The notes under the pieces were generated by a model. It made no database searches. It worked only from the letters and a program-made list of their open reading frames with translations, and was not told the DNA's origin. A stretch of 64,000 nucleotides of DNA, taken from contig NZ_CP074405.1 in NCBI RefSeq assembly GCF_018388445.1, positions 3,286,001 to 3,350,000 on the forward strand, written 5' to 3'. This document shows positions 19,043 to 27,287 of the stretch, piece after piece. This DNA comes from Cellulomonas wangleii (GTDB lineage Bacteria > Actinomycetota > Actinomycetes > Actinomycetales > Cellulomonadaceae). How positions within the stretch are numbered: the first letter of the stretch is position 1; every line of letters begins with the position of its first letter. Position numbers and translations under genes: made by a program.

Positions 19043-20704
19043 TCAGCCGTTCGCGTCGGCGAAGCGCTGCTGCGCGCCGTTCACGACGTCCAGGTACTGC
19101 TGGACGTTCTTGCCCTCGAGCTCGGCGACGTACGCGTCCCACTCGTCGAACGAGCGCTGGCCGAGGATGAAGGCGGCGGTGTTCTGCCAGACGTGGTCCT
19201 TGAGGGCCGTCGTCCACAGCGACACCTGCTCGCGCTCGAGCTCGTCGAGCGGGGCCGGCGGCGCCACCGGCGCGAGCTCCTTGTCGGACATCGACTCGAC
19301 GAACTCCACGACCTCGGGCCGCAGCATCGACTGGTCGAGCTCGTCGGAGGAGCCGTGCTCGAGCATCCACACACCGTTGTGGTAGCCGTAGTCGACGTTG
19401 AGGAACTTCGGCGCACCGGGGTTCAGACCGTTCTGGTCGATCTCCGGCATGAGGGTGCGCTTGCCGTCGGCGTCCTTGGTGTAGGTCTCGCCCTCGACGC
19501 CCCACTTGGCGAACTCGAGGCCCTCGTCGGAGTAGAACAGCCAGTCGAGGAACTGGAGCATCGCGAGGAAGTCGTCCTCCTCGGCCACCGACGACGAGAG
19601 CATGACGCCGCTGACGAGGCGCCCGCCCGCGACGATGTCACCGGCCGGACCGCCCGGGACCCGGATCATCGCGACCTCACCGGCGGTGCCGGTCTCGGTC
19701 ATCGCGGTGCGGATCTTCAGGATCTCCTGGTCGTTCGTCAGCTGCGCGAACGTCTGGCCCGACGCGATCTTGGTGAGGGCCTGGTCGTCCTCCTGGATCA
19801 GGCTCTCGGGGTCCATGAGGCCGTCCGCGACGAGGCCGTTGAAGTACTCGAGCAGCTCGCGGTACTCGTCCATGGCGCCGGTGTAGACGAACTCCTCGGC
19901 GTCCTCGTCCCACCACACGCCCTCGCCGTAGCCCCAGCCCGCAGCGGTGCCGAAGTTCGGGGCGGCGACGTTGAGGGTCGCCTCGAGCGGGCCGTTGGCC
20001 GACCAGCGGTCGGACAGCGGGTACTTGTCGGGGTAGGCGGCCTTGACCTTGGCCAGGTCGGCGGCGAAGTCCTCGTAGGTCTCCGGCGCCAGGCTGAGGC
20101 CGAGCTGCTCCCACACGTCCTTGCGGACCGCGTAGGTGTAGGACGGCCGGACCGACTCACGCAGACCGGGCAGCACGTAGTACTTGCCGTCCTCCTGGCG
20201 CATGCGGTCGATCTCGGCCTGCAGGTCCCACTTCTCGACCTTGTCGAGGAAGTTCGGCATGTACTCGACGTAGTCGCTGACCGGCAGGATCGCCCCGCCC
20301 GCGACGAACGCCGACTCCTGGCCGGGGTACGTCACCGAGATGATGTCCGGTGCGTTGCCGGCGCCGATGGCGATCGACTGCGCCTGCTGCCAGTCCGACA
20401 GCGGGGCGGTCTGGATCTCGAACTCGACGTTCTGGTTCTCCTTGAGCTTGGTCAGGATGTCCCAGTCGTCCTTGAGCGGGTAGTTCGGGTGGTCGCGGTA
20501 CATCAGCCCGAAGCTCACCGGCTCGGTGGCCTTGAACGTCGTGCCGACCTCGTAGTCCTCCATGGCACCGACCTGCCCGAGGTCGCTCACCTCGGGCGTC
20601 TGCGCCGTCTCCTCGTCCGTGCCACCCGAGCAGGCCGCCAGGGCCAGCGCGAGGGTCGCGGCGGTCGCGGCGAGCGCGAGGGGCCGCTTCTTCGTCGTCC
20701 TCAT
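19043..20704 (-). CDS. Sugar ABC transporter substrate-binding lipoprotein, LplA/YtcQ type
   Basis: A 553-residue lipoprotein with a Lys/Arg-led signal and lipobox LAAC at C25. The long type-I extracellular sugar-binding fold and length near 550 match the LplA/YtcQ group, which in Paenibacillus serves aldouronate uptake. ATG 20704 is preferred to the adjacent ATG 20707 because AAGGAG then has a five-base spacing. Two permease genes lie immediately upstream; no ATPase gene is present, so a shared MsmK-type ATPase is presumed. The neighbouring GH39, GH42 and GH67 genes suggest xylo-oligosaccharides or aldouronates as ligand; this is inference. Confidence 0.9.
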   Translation of the reverse strand: MRTTKKRPLALAATAATLALALAACSGGTDEETAQTPEVSDLGQVGAMEDYEVGTTFKATEPVSFGLMYRDHPNYPLKDDWDILTKLKENQNVEFEIQTAPLSDWQQAQSIAIGAGNAPDIISVTYPGQESAFVAGGAILPVSDYVEYMPNFLDKVEKWDLQAEIDRMRQEDGKYYVLPGLRESVRPSYTYAVRKDVWEQLGLSLAPETYEDFAADLAKVKAAYPDKYPLSDRWSANGPLEATLNVAAPNFGTAAGWGYGEGVWWDEDAEEFVYTGAMDEYRELLEYFNGLVADGLMDPESLIQEDDQALTKIASGQTFAQLTNDQEILKIRTAMTETGTAGEVAMIRVPGGPAGDIVAGGRLVSGVMLSSSVAEEDDFLAMLQFLDWLFYSDEGLEFAKWGVEGETYTKDADGKRTLMPEIDQNGLNPGAPKFLNVDYGYHNGVWMLEHGSSDELDQSMLRPEVVEFVESMSDKELAPVAPPAPLDELEREQVSLWTTALKDHVWQNTAAFILGQRSFDEWDAYVAELEGKNVQQYLDVVNGAQQRFADANG

Positions 20705-20809
20705 CATTCTCCTTCGGGTGGAACGTCGTCGTCCTGATCCGGGGAAGTGCACCGCAGCCCGGGGGGCAGCGGGGGTATGGGGGTCCGGCGGCTCACCGCG
20801 TGCCGGGCC

Positions 20810-21736
20810 TCACTGCTTGACGGAGCCGAGCATCACGCCCGACACGAAGTACCTCTGCACGAACGGGTAGAGGCACACGATCGGCAGGACGGTGAGCAGC
20901 ATCGTCACCGCCTTGACGTTGGCCGCGATCTGCGTGGCCTCGGCCGATCCGGCGGCACCGTCGACGCTCGTCGCACCGGCGATGAGGTTGCGCAGGTAGA
21001 CCGTCACCGGGTAGAGGTCGCGGTGGTCCATGTAGAGGAACGCGGCGAACCACGAGTTCCAGAAGGAGACCGCGTAGAACAGGATCATCGTGGCGATGAC
21101 CGCCTTGCTCAGCGGCAGCACGATCCGCCAGAGCTTGCCGTAGGTGCTCAGGCCGTCGATCTCGGCGGCTTCCTCCAGCTCGGTCGAGAAGTTCTCGAAG
21201 AACGACTTCATCACGAGCAGGTTGAACACGCTGATGGCGTTCGGCAGCGCGATCGCCCACACGGTGTTGCGCAGTCCCAGCTCGTTCACCAGGACGTAGT
21301 TGGGGATCAGGCCGCCATTGAAGAACATGGTGAACACGGCGATGCCGATGAACACCTTGCGGCCCTTGAGGTGGTACTTCGAGATCGCGTACGCGAACGT
21401 CGTCGTCAGCACCATCGCCACGAGCGTGGCGACCACCGTGTAGTACACGGTGTTCTGGTAGTTGCGCCAGAACATCGCGTCGCCCATGACGAGCTGGAAG
21501 GTCGTGAAGTTGAAGCCCTTGGGCCACAGGTTGACCTGGCCGGCGTTGATGTACGACTCGGAGCTGAACGCCTGCGCGATGAGGTTGATGAACGGGTACA
21601 GCGTGACCCCGGCGATGATCACCAGCAGCGTGCCGTTGATGATGCGGAACGCCGTGTAGGCGCGGGTGTCCTTGACGGCGCGGACTGTCGACTGCGACAG
21701 CCGCTCGTCGAGGTGCGTGACGTTCTCGGCGGTCAC
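20810..21736 (-). CDS. Carbohydrate ABC permease, YtcP/LplC type
   Basis: A 308-residue inner-membrane permease with six predicted helices and the conserved EAA loop (ELEEAAEIDGLSTYGKLWRIVLPLSK). The pattern YPFINLIAQAFSS near the N-terminus and the C-terminal SGVMLGSVKQ are typical of YtcP-like partners of LplB. GTG 21736 overlaps the upstream permease stop by four bases (GTGA), which fixes the start; GTG 21739 is an alternative. It would form the transport channel with the other permease. Confidence 0.92.
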   Translation of the reverse strand: MTAENVTHLDERLSQSTVRAVKDTRAYTAFRIINGTLLVIIAGVTLYPFINLIAQAFSSESYINAGQVNLWPKGFNFTTFQLVMGDAMFWRNYQNTVYYTVVATLVAMVLTTTFAYAISKYHLKGRKVFIGIAVFTMFFNGGLIPNYVLVNELGLRNTVWAIALPNAISVFNLLVMKSFFENFSTELEEAAEIDGLSTYGKLWRIVLPLSKAVIATMILFYAVSFWNSWFAAFLYMDHRDLYPVTVYLRNLIAGATSVDGAAGSAEATQIAANVKAVTMLLTVLPIVCLYPFVQRYFVSGVMLGSVKQ

Positions 21737-22776
21737 CACAGGGACGCTCCCACCACTCGACGCGAGATCGCGTTGGCCGACAGGACGAGGGTGAGGCCGA
21801 TGATCGCCTCGAACAGGCCGATGGCCGTGGCGTACGAGAACTGGCTCGAGCCGATGCCGACCCGGTACAGGTACGTCGCGATGACGTCGGCCGTCGGGTA
21901 CAGCAGGGGGTTGTACAGCAGCAGGATCTTCTCGAACCCGACCGCCATGAACGACCCGATGTTGAGGATGAGCAGCACGACCATCGTGGGGCGGATGCCG
22001 GGCAGCGTGACGTGCCACGTCTGGCGCCAGCGGTTGGCCCCGTCGATCCGGGCGGCCTCGTAGAGCTGCGGGTCGACCGTGGACAGCGCGGCGAGGTAGA
22101 GGATCGTGCCCCAGCCGACTGTCTGCCAGATCTCCGAGCCGACGTAGATGGTGCGGAACCACTCCGCCAGCTGCATGAAGGGGACGGCCTCACCACCGAA
22201 CGTGGTGACGATCTGGTTGATGGTCCCGCGCATCGCCGTGAGCTGGAACACCAGGCCGGCGACGATGACGACCGACATGAAGTGCGGCAGGTACGAGATG
22301 GTCTGGATCAGCCGCTTGAAGCGCCGCGAGCGCAGCTCGTTGAGCATGAGCGCCAGCACGATCGGCAGCGGGAAGATGATGACCAGGCTCAGCACGCCCA
22401 GGACGAGGGTGTTCTGGAAGACGTTCCAGAACGTGGGGTCGTTGATGAACATCCGCACGTAGTGCAGACCGACCCACTCCTCGCCGAAGATCGAGCCGCC
22501 GGGCCGGAACCGCCGGAACGCGATGACGTTCCCGAACATCGGCAGGTAGCGGAAGATCAGGAAGAAGACCAGCGGCAGGACCAGCAGCGAGTAGAGCTGC
22601 CAGTCGCGGCGCAGCGCGCGCCGCCAGGTCCTGTGCCCGGCACGACGTCGGCGGGCTGCCCGGCCGCCGGGCCCCGAGGGGCCGGCGGTGGCGGAGTGCG
22701 CCGCAGCGGCTGCCGTCGGGTCCTGGAGCGCCGCCTGGGGAGCGCCCCCGGCGACGGTCACACCGTCCGTGGACAT
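21733..22776 (-). CDS. Carbohydrate ABC permease, LplB type
   Basis: A 347-residue permease. Roughly 60 N-terminal residues are Ala/Gly/Arg-rich and cytoplasmic, then six helices follow, with the EAA motif YEAARIDGANRWRQTWHVTLPGI. The segment YSLLVLPLVFFLIFRYLPMFG is characteristic of the LplB group. The ATG at 22776 is preceded by AAGGGTGG. It is the first gene of a transcript from the operator-bearing promoter at 22958-22986, with a leader near 170 bases. A LacI gene is divergent. Confidence 0.92.
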   Translation of the reverse strand: MSTDGVTVAGGAPQAALQDPTAAAAAHSATAGPSGPGGRAARRRRAGHRTWRRALRRDWQLYSLLVLPLVFFLIFRYLPMFGNVIAFRRFRPGGSIFGEEWVGLHYVRMFINDPTFWNVFQNTLVLGVLSLVIIFPLPIVLALMLNELRSRRFKRLIQTISYLPHFMSVVIVAGLVFQLTAMRGTINQIVTTFGGEAVPFMQLAEWFRTIYVGSEIWQTVGWGTILYLAALSTVDPQLYEAARIDGANRWRQTWHVTLPGIRPTMVVLLILNIGSFMAVGFEKILLLYNPLLYPTADVIATYLYRVGIGSSQFSYATAIGLFEAIIGLTLVLSANAISRRVVGASLW

Positions 22777-22957
22777 GGCTTCACCACCCTTCGGGTGAGA
22801 GGAACGCCCCGAGGGCGGTCCGGAGGTGACGGCCATGGCCGTGCGGCGACGGACCGGGCGGAGCCGGGTGCACGTCCTGCTGCTGCGCCTGCATCGATCT
22901 CCACGCCCTCGTGGCCGAAAATGTGTCGACGGACGATCCCGTCGCCGTGTGGCCGCC

Positions 22958-22986
22958 ACGTTAGGCAAACGTTTGCGGTGCGTCAA
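22958..22986 (-). promoter_or_regulatory. Promoter of the sugar-transporter operon
   Basis: Read on the minus strand, TTGACG (22986-22981), a 17-base spacer and TAACGT (22963-22958) form an almost consensus sigma-70-type promoter. The operator lies inside the spacer, so a bound repressor would block RNA polymerase directly. Confidence 0.7.
22965..22976. promoter_or_regulatory. LacI-type operator
   Basis: GCAAACGTTTGC is a perfect 12-bp palindrome with the central CG of LacI-family sites. It is in the -35/-10 spacer of the transporter promoter and upstream of the divergent LacI gene, its likely regulator. Confidence 0.75.
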
Positions 22987-23156
22987 CCCGCGTGACCGAA
23001 CCGAGACCCGGCAGCGTGCGTCCCGGCCGCCGACGCACATCTCGGACAGACCCCTGCGGCCGGTGCTACCGTCGCTCTCGAAACTTGCGAACCCGTCCCG
23101 GGTGCGCCGCGCCGGCACCCGGCCGACGCGAGGGGGCCCCGGTCAGAGGAGAGCAC

Positions 23157-24191
23157 GTGACCACGTCCAGCGACGGCGGTCGGAACGTCACCATCGCGGA
23201 GATCGCGGCGCTCGCCGGGGTGTCGGTCCCGACGGTGTCGAAGGTGCTCAACGGGCGCGCCGACGTCGCCGCCGGCACCCGCACCCGCGTCGAGGCGATC
23301 CTCGAGGAGCACAGCTACCGGCGCCGCCGCGGGCGCGGGGCGGGCGACCCCAACCTGATCGACCTGGTGTTCAACCACATCGACAACGCGTGGGCGCAGG
23401 AGGTCATCAAGGGCGTCGAGGACGCGGCCGCCGCACGGCGCGTCGGCGTGGTCCTGTCCGAGCTCGGCGGCGCGCACCGCCCGCAGCAGGAGCTCATCGA
23501 CGACATCCTCGCCCGTCGGCCGCTGGGCGTGCTGCTGGTCCTGTCCAGCCTGGACGCCACGCAGCGGCACCAGCTCGAGTCCCGCTCGATCCCGTTCGTC
23601 GTGGTCGACACGTTCGGCGAGCCGCCCGCGGGCGTCCCGACCGTCGGGTCGAACAACTGGAACGGCGGGCTCATCGCCACCCGGCACCTGCTGTCCCTCG
23701 GGCACCGCCGGGTGGGCGTCATCGCCGGCCCGGCCGACGTGCTGTGCTCCCGGGCCCGCGTCGACGGGTACCGCAGCGCGCTGGAGGAGGCGGGGATCCG
23801 CCCCGACCCGTCGCTGGTCCGCTGGGGCGACTTCCACGTGACCGGTGGGTACGAGCACGGCCTCGAGCTGCTGTCGCGCGCCGACCGGCCCACCGCGATC
23901 TTCGCCGGCTCGGACTACCAGAGCCTGGGCGTCATGCGGGCGGTGCGCGAGCTGGGCCTGTCGATCCCCGAGGACGTCTCCGTCGTCGGGTACGACGACA
24001 TCCCGCTCGCGCAGTGGCTCGGCCCGTCCCTGACCACGGTGCGCCAGCCGCTGCGGGAGATGGCCGGGACAGCGACCGAGATGGTCCTCAGCCTGGCCGC
24101 CGGCCAGCGGCCCGCGAACCTGCGGATCGACCTGGCGACCGAGCTCGTCGTGCGCGAGTCCACCGCACCGGCCCCCGCCGGCACGGTGTAG
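23157..24191 (+). CDS. LacI-family regulator of the sugar-transporter operon
   Basis: A 344-residue regulator with helix-turn-helix TIAEIAALAGVSVPTVSKVLNG and a sugar-responsive core ending in YDDIPLAQWLGPSLTTVRQPL. The GTG at 23157 follows AGAGGAGA and starts 10 residues before the DNA-binding domain. Divergent orientation and the perfect operator between the genes make it the probable repressor of the transporter-GH39-GH42 operon; the inducer would be a xylo- or arabino-oligosaccharide. It is convergent with the GH95 gene, nine bases apart, with no terminator visible. Confidence 0.9.
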   Translation: MTTSSDGGRNVTIAEIAALAGVSVPTVSKVLNGRADVAAGTRTRVEAILEEHSYRRRRGRGAGDPNLIDLVFNHIDNAWAQEVIKGVEDAAAARRVGVVLSELGGAHRPQQELIDDILARRPLGVLLVLSSLDATQRHQLESRSIPFVVVDTFGEPPAGVPTVGSNNWNGGLIATRHLLSLGHRRVGVIAGPADVLCSRARVDGYRSALEEAGIRPDPSLVRWGDFHVTGGYEHGLELLSRADRPTAIFAGSDYQSLGVMRAVRELGLSIPEDVSVVGYDDIPLAQWLGPSLTTVRQPLREMAGTATEMVLSLAAGQRPANLRIDLATELVVRESTAPAPAGTV

Positions 24192-24200
24192 ACCCGGGCC

Positions 24201-26708
24201 TCACTCCCCCACGACGACGACCGGCACCCCCGGTCGCAGCGTCACGTGGCGCCGCGCGTCACCCTCGCGCACGTCGACCACTCCGGGGCGGTCCGCCGTG
24301 AGGACCGCTCGCACCACCCGACCGTCGCGCCACCGCAGGTCGGCGAGCCGCAGACCCCCGCGCAGCCGCAGCCCCTGCACCCGACCGGTGGGCCACACCG
24401 CGGGCAGCGCCGGCAGCAGGTGCACCTCGCGCACACCGTCCGCACCGCGGTGGTGCGCCTGCACCAGCGCCTCGGCCACGCCGGCGGTGAACCCGAGGTT
24501 CCCGTCGATCTGGAACGGCGGGTGCGCACACAGCAACGAGCGGTACACCCCGCCGCGCCGACCACCGTCGGGAGGGTCGCCGAGGCCCTCCCCTCGGTCC
24601 GCGTCGACGGGGTGCAGGAAGGCGTCGACGAGCGTCGCGACGCCCGCGGGGTCCCGCAGCCGCGCCCGCAGCGCCAGCCGCCACGCGAGCGACCACCCCG
24701 TCGAGTCCGGGCCGCGCGCGTCCAGCGTGCGCGTCGCGGCGGCCGCCAGCCCCGGTGCGGTGTCCGGGTCGAGCGACGTGCCGGGGAACACCCGGTACAG
24801 GTGCGACTGGTGACGGTGGCCCGGCTCGGCGTCCGCGACGTCCGTGTGCCACTCGGCCAGACGCCCGTCCGCCCCCACCCGCTCGGTGGGCAGCCGGTCC
24901 AGCGCACCGTCGACGTCCGCGCGCAGGTCCTCGTCGCGGTCGCCCACGACCGGCGCCAGGCGTCGCACGTGCTCCAGCAGGTCCCGGACGATCGCCAGGT
25001 CGGCCGTGGTCGACACCGACACCGACGCGGGCCGCCCGTCGGGCAGGAGGTAGAGGTTCTCCGGGCTGGTGGCCGGCGACGTGCCGAGCGTGCCGTCGGG
25101 CAGCTCCACCAGCAGGTCGAGCACCGCGCGGGCCGCGCCACGCACCACGGGCCAGTGTCGGCGCAGCGCGTCGACGTCACCGGTCCAGTCGTGGTGGTCG
25201 ACCACGTGCCGCGCGAGCCACGCCCCGCCCAGCGGCCAGGACGACCAGCTCGCCGAGTCCTGGCCGCGGCCGGTAGGCCCCGTGAAGCACCAGGGGTCGC
25301 TGTTGTGGTGGGCCACCCAGCCGCCCACGTCGTACAGCGTGCGGGCCGTGCCCGCGCCCGCGACGGCCAGCCGGTCCAACCAGCCCAGCAGCGGCTCGTG
25401 GCACTCCGCGAGGTCGCCGACCAGGGTGGGCCAGTAGTTCATCTCCGTGTTGATGTTGATCGTGTAGTTCGAGCTCCACGGCGGGCGCACCCGGTCGTTC
25501 CAGATGCCCTGCAGGTTCAGCGGCAGGGTGCCGGGACGGGAGCCCGCGACCGTCAGGTAGCGACCGTGCTGGAACGCGAGCACCGCCAGGTGCGGGTCCG
25601 CCTCGCCCCGTGCGTGCCGCACCAGCCGCGCGTCCAGCGGCAGGTCCGGCACGGGGACGTCGGTCAGCTCGAGGTGGACGCGCCCCATCAGCGCGGCGTG
25701 GTCGGCGACGTGCCGCGCCGCGATCCCCTCGACGTCGGCGAGCGCCCGTCCCAGCGACGCGAGCGCGTCGGCCGTCACGCGCGGGCGGTCGCCGTGCAGC
25801 GTGCCGGTGGCGGTGTCGTGGTCGGAGGCCGTGGTGAGCAGCACCCGCACGCGGCGGGCCCCGCGCACCTCGACGACATCGTCGACCACGCGCGCGGACG
25901 CCCCGGGGCCGTCCACGAGCACGGCGAGCGCGACGGCCGCGTGCACCGCCGGGCCGCCGTACCGGACCGGGTCGGGCGCCTGCACCCAGTCGGGCAGCAC
26001 GTGCGCGGGCATGTCGACGGTGGCCACGACCACGGCCGCCCGGGGGTCCGGCGCGGTGCCGTCGCCGGGTGCGGGGTCGGAGCCGGGTGCGGGCGGCGTC
26101 GCGGGTGCCGTGGCCCACGGGTGCGGCGTGGTCAGACGCACCTGCGCGTCGGCGGCCGGGCCGGTGCGCTCCAGCAGCAGCGCGCCGTCCGGGTGGCTCA
26201 CCAGCACGTCCTGCCGCCACGCGGCGCCCGCGCCGGACCGCCAGCCCGTCGTGACGACCCCGGTGCCGAGGTCCAGCGTCCGCCGGTACCCCGTGCCGCC
26301 TGCGGCCTCGGGCTGGTCCAGCAGCACGTCGACCAGCGGCTGGTACGCCTGCACCCAGCCGCTCTGGAGCCGCGCGAGCTCCGCCTCCGCCGCGAGCGGG
26401 TCGCCCGCGGCCAGCAGCTCGCGCGCCCGCCGGACCACCTCCGGTGCACCGCCGGCCGGCAGGGGCCCGACCGGCTGCGGCGGTCCGTCCAGCGGCGCGC
26501 CGGACCAGCACGCGTCGTCGTTCACGTGCAGGCGCTCGTGGTCGGTACCGCCGCGGACCATGGCCCCGAGCCGCCCGTTGCCCACCGGGAAGGCGTCGGT
26601 CCAGGTGCCCGCCGGGGCGTCGAGCCGCAGGACGAGACCGGGTGCGTCGGTCGCGCTCCCCGTCGTCGTCCCGTCCGCCGTGCCGTCCGCGGTCGTGGTG
26701 TCGATCAC
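24201..26708 (-). CDS. GH95 alpha-L-fucosidase / alpha-L-galactosidase
   Basis: An 835-residue member of family GH95. Visible signatures are AFPVGNGRLGAMV, NYTININTEMNYWP with the paired N418 and N420, the acid E550 in TSPENLY, and D735 in HPPFQIDGNLG. These enzymes invert 1,2-linked alpha-L-fucosides; some prefer alpha-L-galactosides, which occur on certain xylans. No signal peptide is present, so it is intracellular. GTG 26708 is chosen; GTG 26714 is also in frame. A Pro/Gly/Asp-rich insertion at about 200-225 is unusual. A long in-frame extension further upstream is antisense to trmL and the transferase gene and is rejected. Confidence 0.88.
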   Translation of the reverse strand: MIDTTTADGTADGTTTGSATDAPGLVLRLDAPAGTWTDAFPVGNGRLGAMVRGGTDHERLHVNDDACWSGAPLDGPPQPVGPLPAGGAPEVVRRARELLAAGDPLAAEAELARLQSGWVQAYQPLVDVLLDQPEAAGGTGYRRTLDLGTGVVTTGWRSGAGAAWRQDVLVSHPDGALLLERTGPAADAQVRLTTPHPWATAPATPPAPGSDPAPGDGTAPDPRAAVVVATVDMPAHVLPDWVQAPDPVRYGGPAVHAAVALAVLVDGPGASARVVDDVVEVRGARRVRVLLTTASDHDTATGTLHGDRPRVTADALASLGRALADVEGIAARHVADHAALMGRVHLELTDVPVPDLPLDARLVRHARGEADPHLAVLAFQHGRYLTVAGSRPGTLPLNLQGIWNDRVRPPWSSNYTININTEMNYWPTLVGDLAECHEPLLGWLDRLAVAGAGTARTLYDVGGWVAHHNSDPWCFTGPTGRGQDSASWSSWPLGGAWLARHVVDHHDWTGDVDALRRHWPVVRGAARAVLDLLVELPDGTLGTSPATSPENLYLLPDGRPASVSVSTTADLAIVRDLLEHVRRLAPVVGDRDEDLRADVDGALDRLPTERVGADGRLAEWHTDVADAEPGHRHQSHLYRVFPGTSLDPDTAPGLAAAATRTLDARGPDSTGWSLAWRLALRARLRDPAGVATLVDAFLHPVDADRGEGLGDPPDGGRRGGVYRSLLCAHPPFQIDGNLGFTAGVAEALVQAHHRGADGVREVHLLPALPAVWPTGRVQGLRLRGGLRLADLRWRDGRVVRAVLTADRPGVVDVREGDARRHVTLRPGVPVVVVGE

Positions 26709-26786
26709 GCCCACACCCAACCACCCCCGCCGCGAGCCCCTTCGTCCCCGCGCGGGGCGTGTCGCCCGGGGTGGCAGGATCGAGCG

Positions 26787-27248
26787 GTGCACGTCGCCTT
26801 CCACGAACCGCGGATCCCCGGCAACACCGGCAACGCCATCCGCATGTGCGCGGGCACCGGGGCGACCCTCCACCTCGTCGAGCCGCTCGGCTTCGAGCTG
26901 TCGGAGGCCCGGCTGCGCCGTGCCGGCCTCGACTACCACGACCTCGCCCACGTCGTCGTGCACCCCGACCTCGAGGCGCTGCTGGCGGCGCTGCCCGGCT
27001 CCCGCGTGCTGGCGTTCACCACCGGCGCCACCCGCCGGTACACCGACGTGGACTGGCGCGACGACGACGTCCTGCTGTTCGGGCCGGAGCCCACGGGCCT
27101 GTCCGCCGCCGTCCTGGACCACCCGCGCGTGACCGACCGGGTGCGGATCCCGATGCTGCCGGGCCGCCGGTCGATGAACCTGTCGAACGCGGCGGCGGTC
27201 GCCACGTACGAGGCGTGGCGCGTGCTGGGCTTCCCCGGCGGCGAGTGA
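26787..27248 (+). CDS. trmL: tRNA (cytidine/uridine-34 2'-O)-methyltransferase
   Basis: A 153-residue SPOUT methyltransferase that would modify the wobble base of tRNA-Leu. The trefoil-knot motifs are present: PRIPGNTGNAIRMC near the N-terminus, LLFGPEPTGL, and IPMLPGRRSMNLSNAAAVA at the AdoMet site. Length matches TrmL. The GTG at 26787 has CAGGAT six bases upstream, suggesting a leaderless start. It is divergent from the GH95 gene and unrelated to the sugar genes around it. Confidence 0.92.
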   Translation: MHVAFHEPRIPGNTGNAIRMCAGTGATLHLVEPLGFELSEARLRRAGLDYHDLAHVVVHPDLEALLAALPGSRVLAFTTGATRRYTDVDWRDDDVLLFGPEPTGLSAAVLDHPRVTDRVRIPMLPGRRSMNLSNAAAVATYEAWRVLGFPGGE

Positions 27249-27287
27249 GACCCGCGCGCCGTCGGGACCCCGTGGCACCCTGACCGC

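Larger units (their letters stand above)
22777..23156. promoter_or_regulatory. Divergent control region, transporter operon / LacI
   Basis: This 380-base stretch has no credible gene. It holds the transporter promoter and operator (22958-22986) and, for the LacI gene, a possible -35 CGGACA (23043-23048) and -10 TACCGT (23067-23072) with an 18-base spacer. AGAGGAGA precedes the LacI GTG. Confidence 0.55.
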
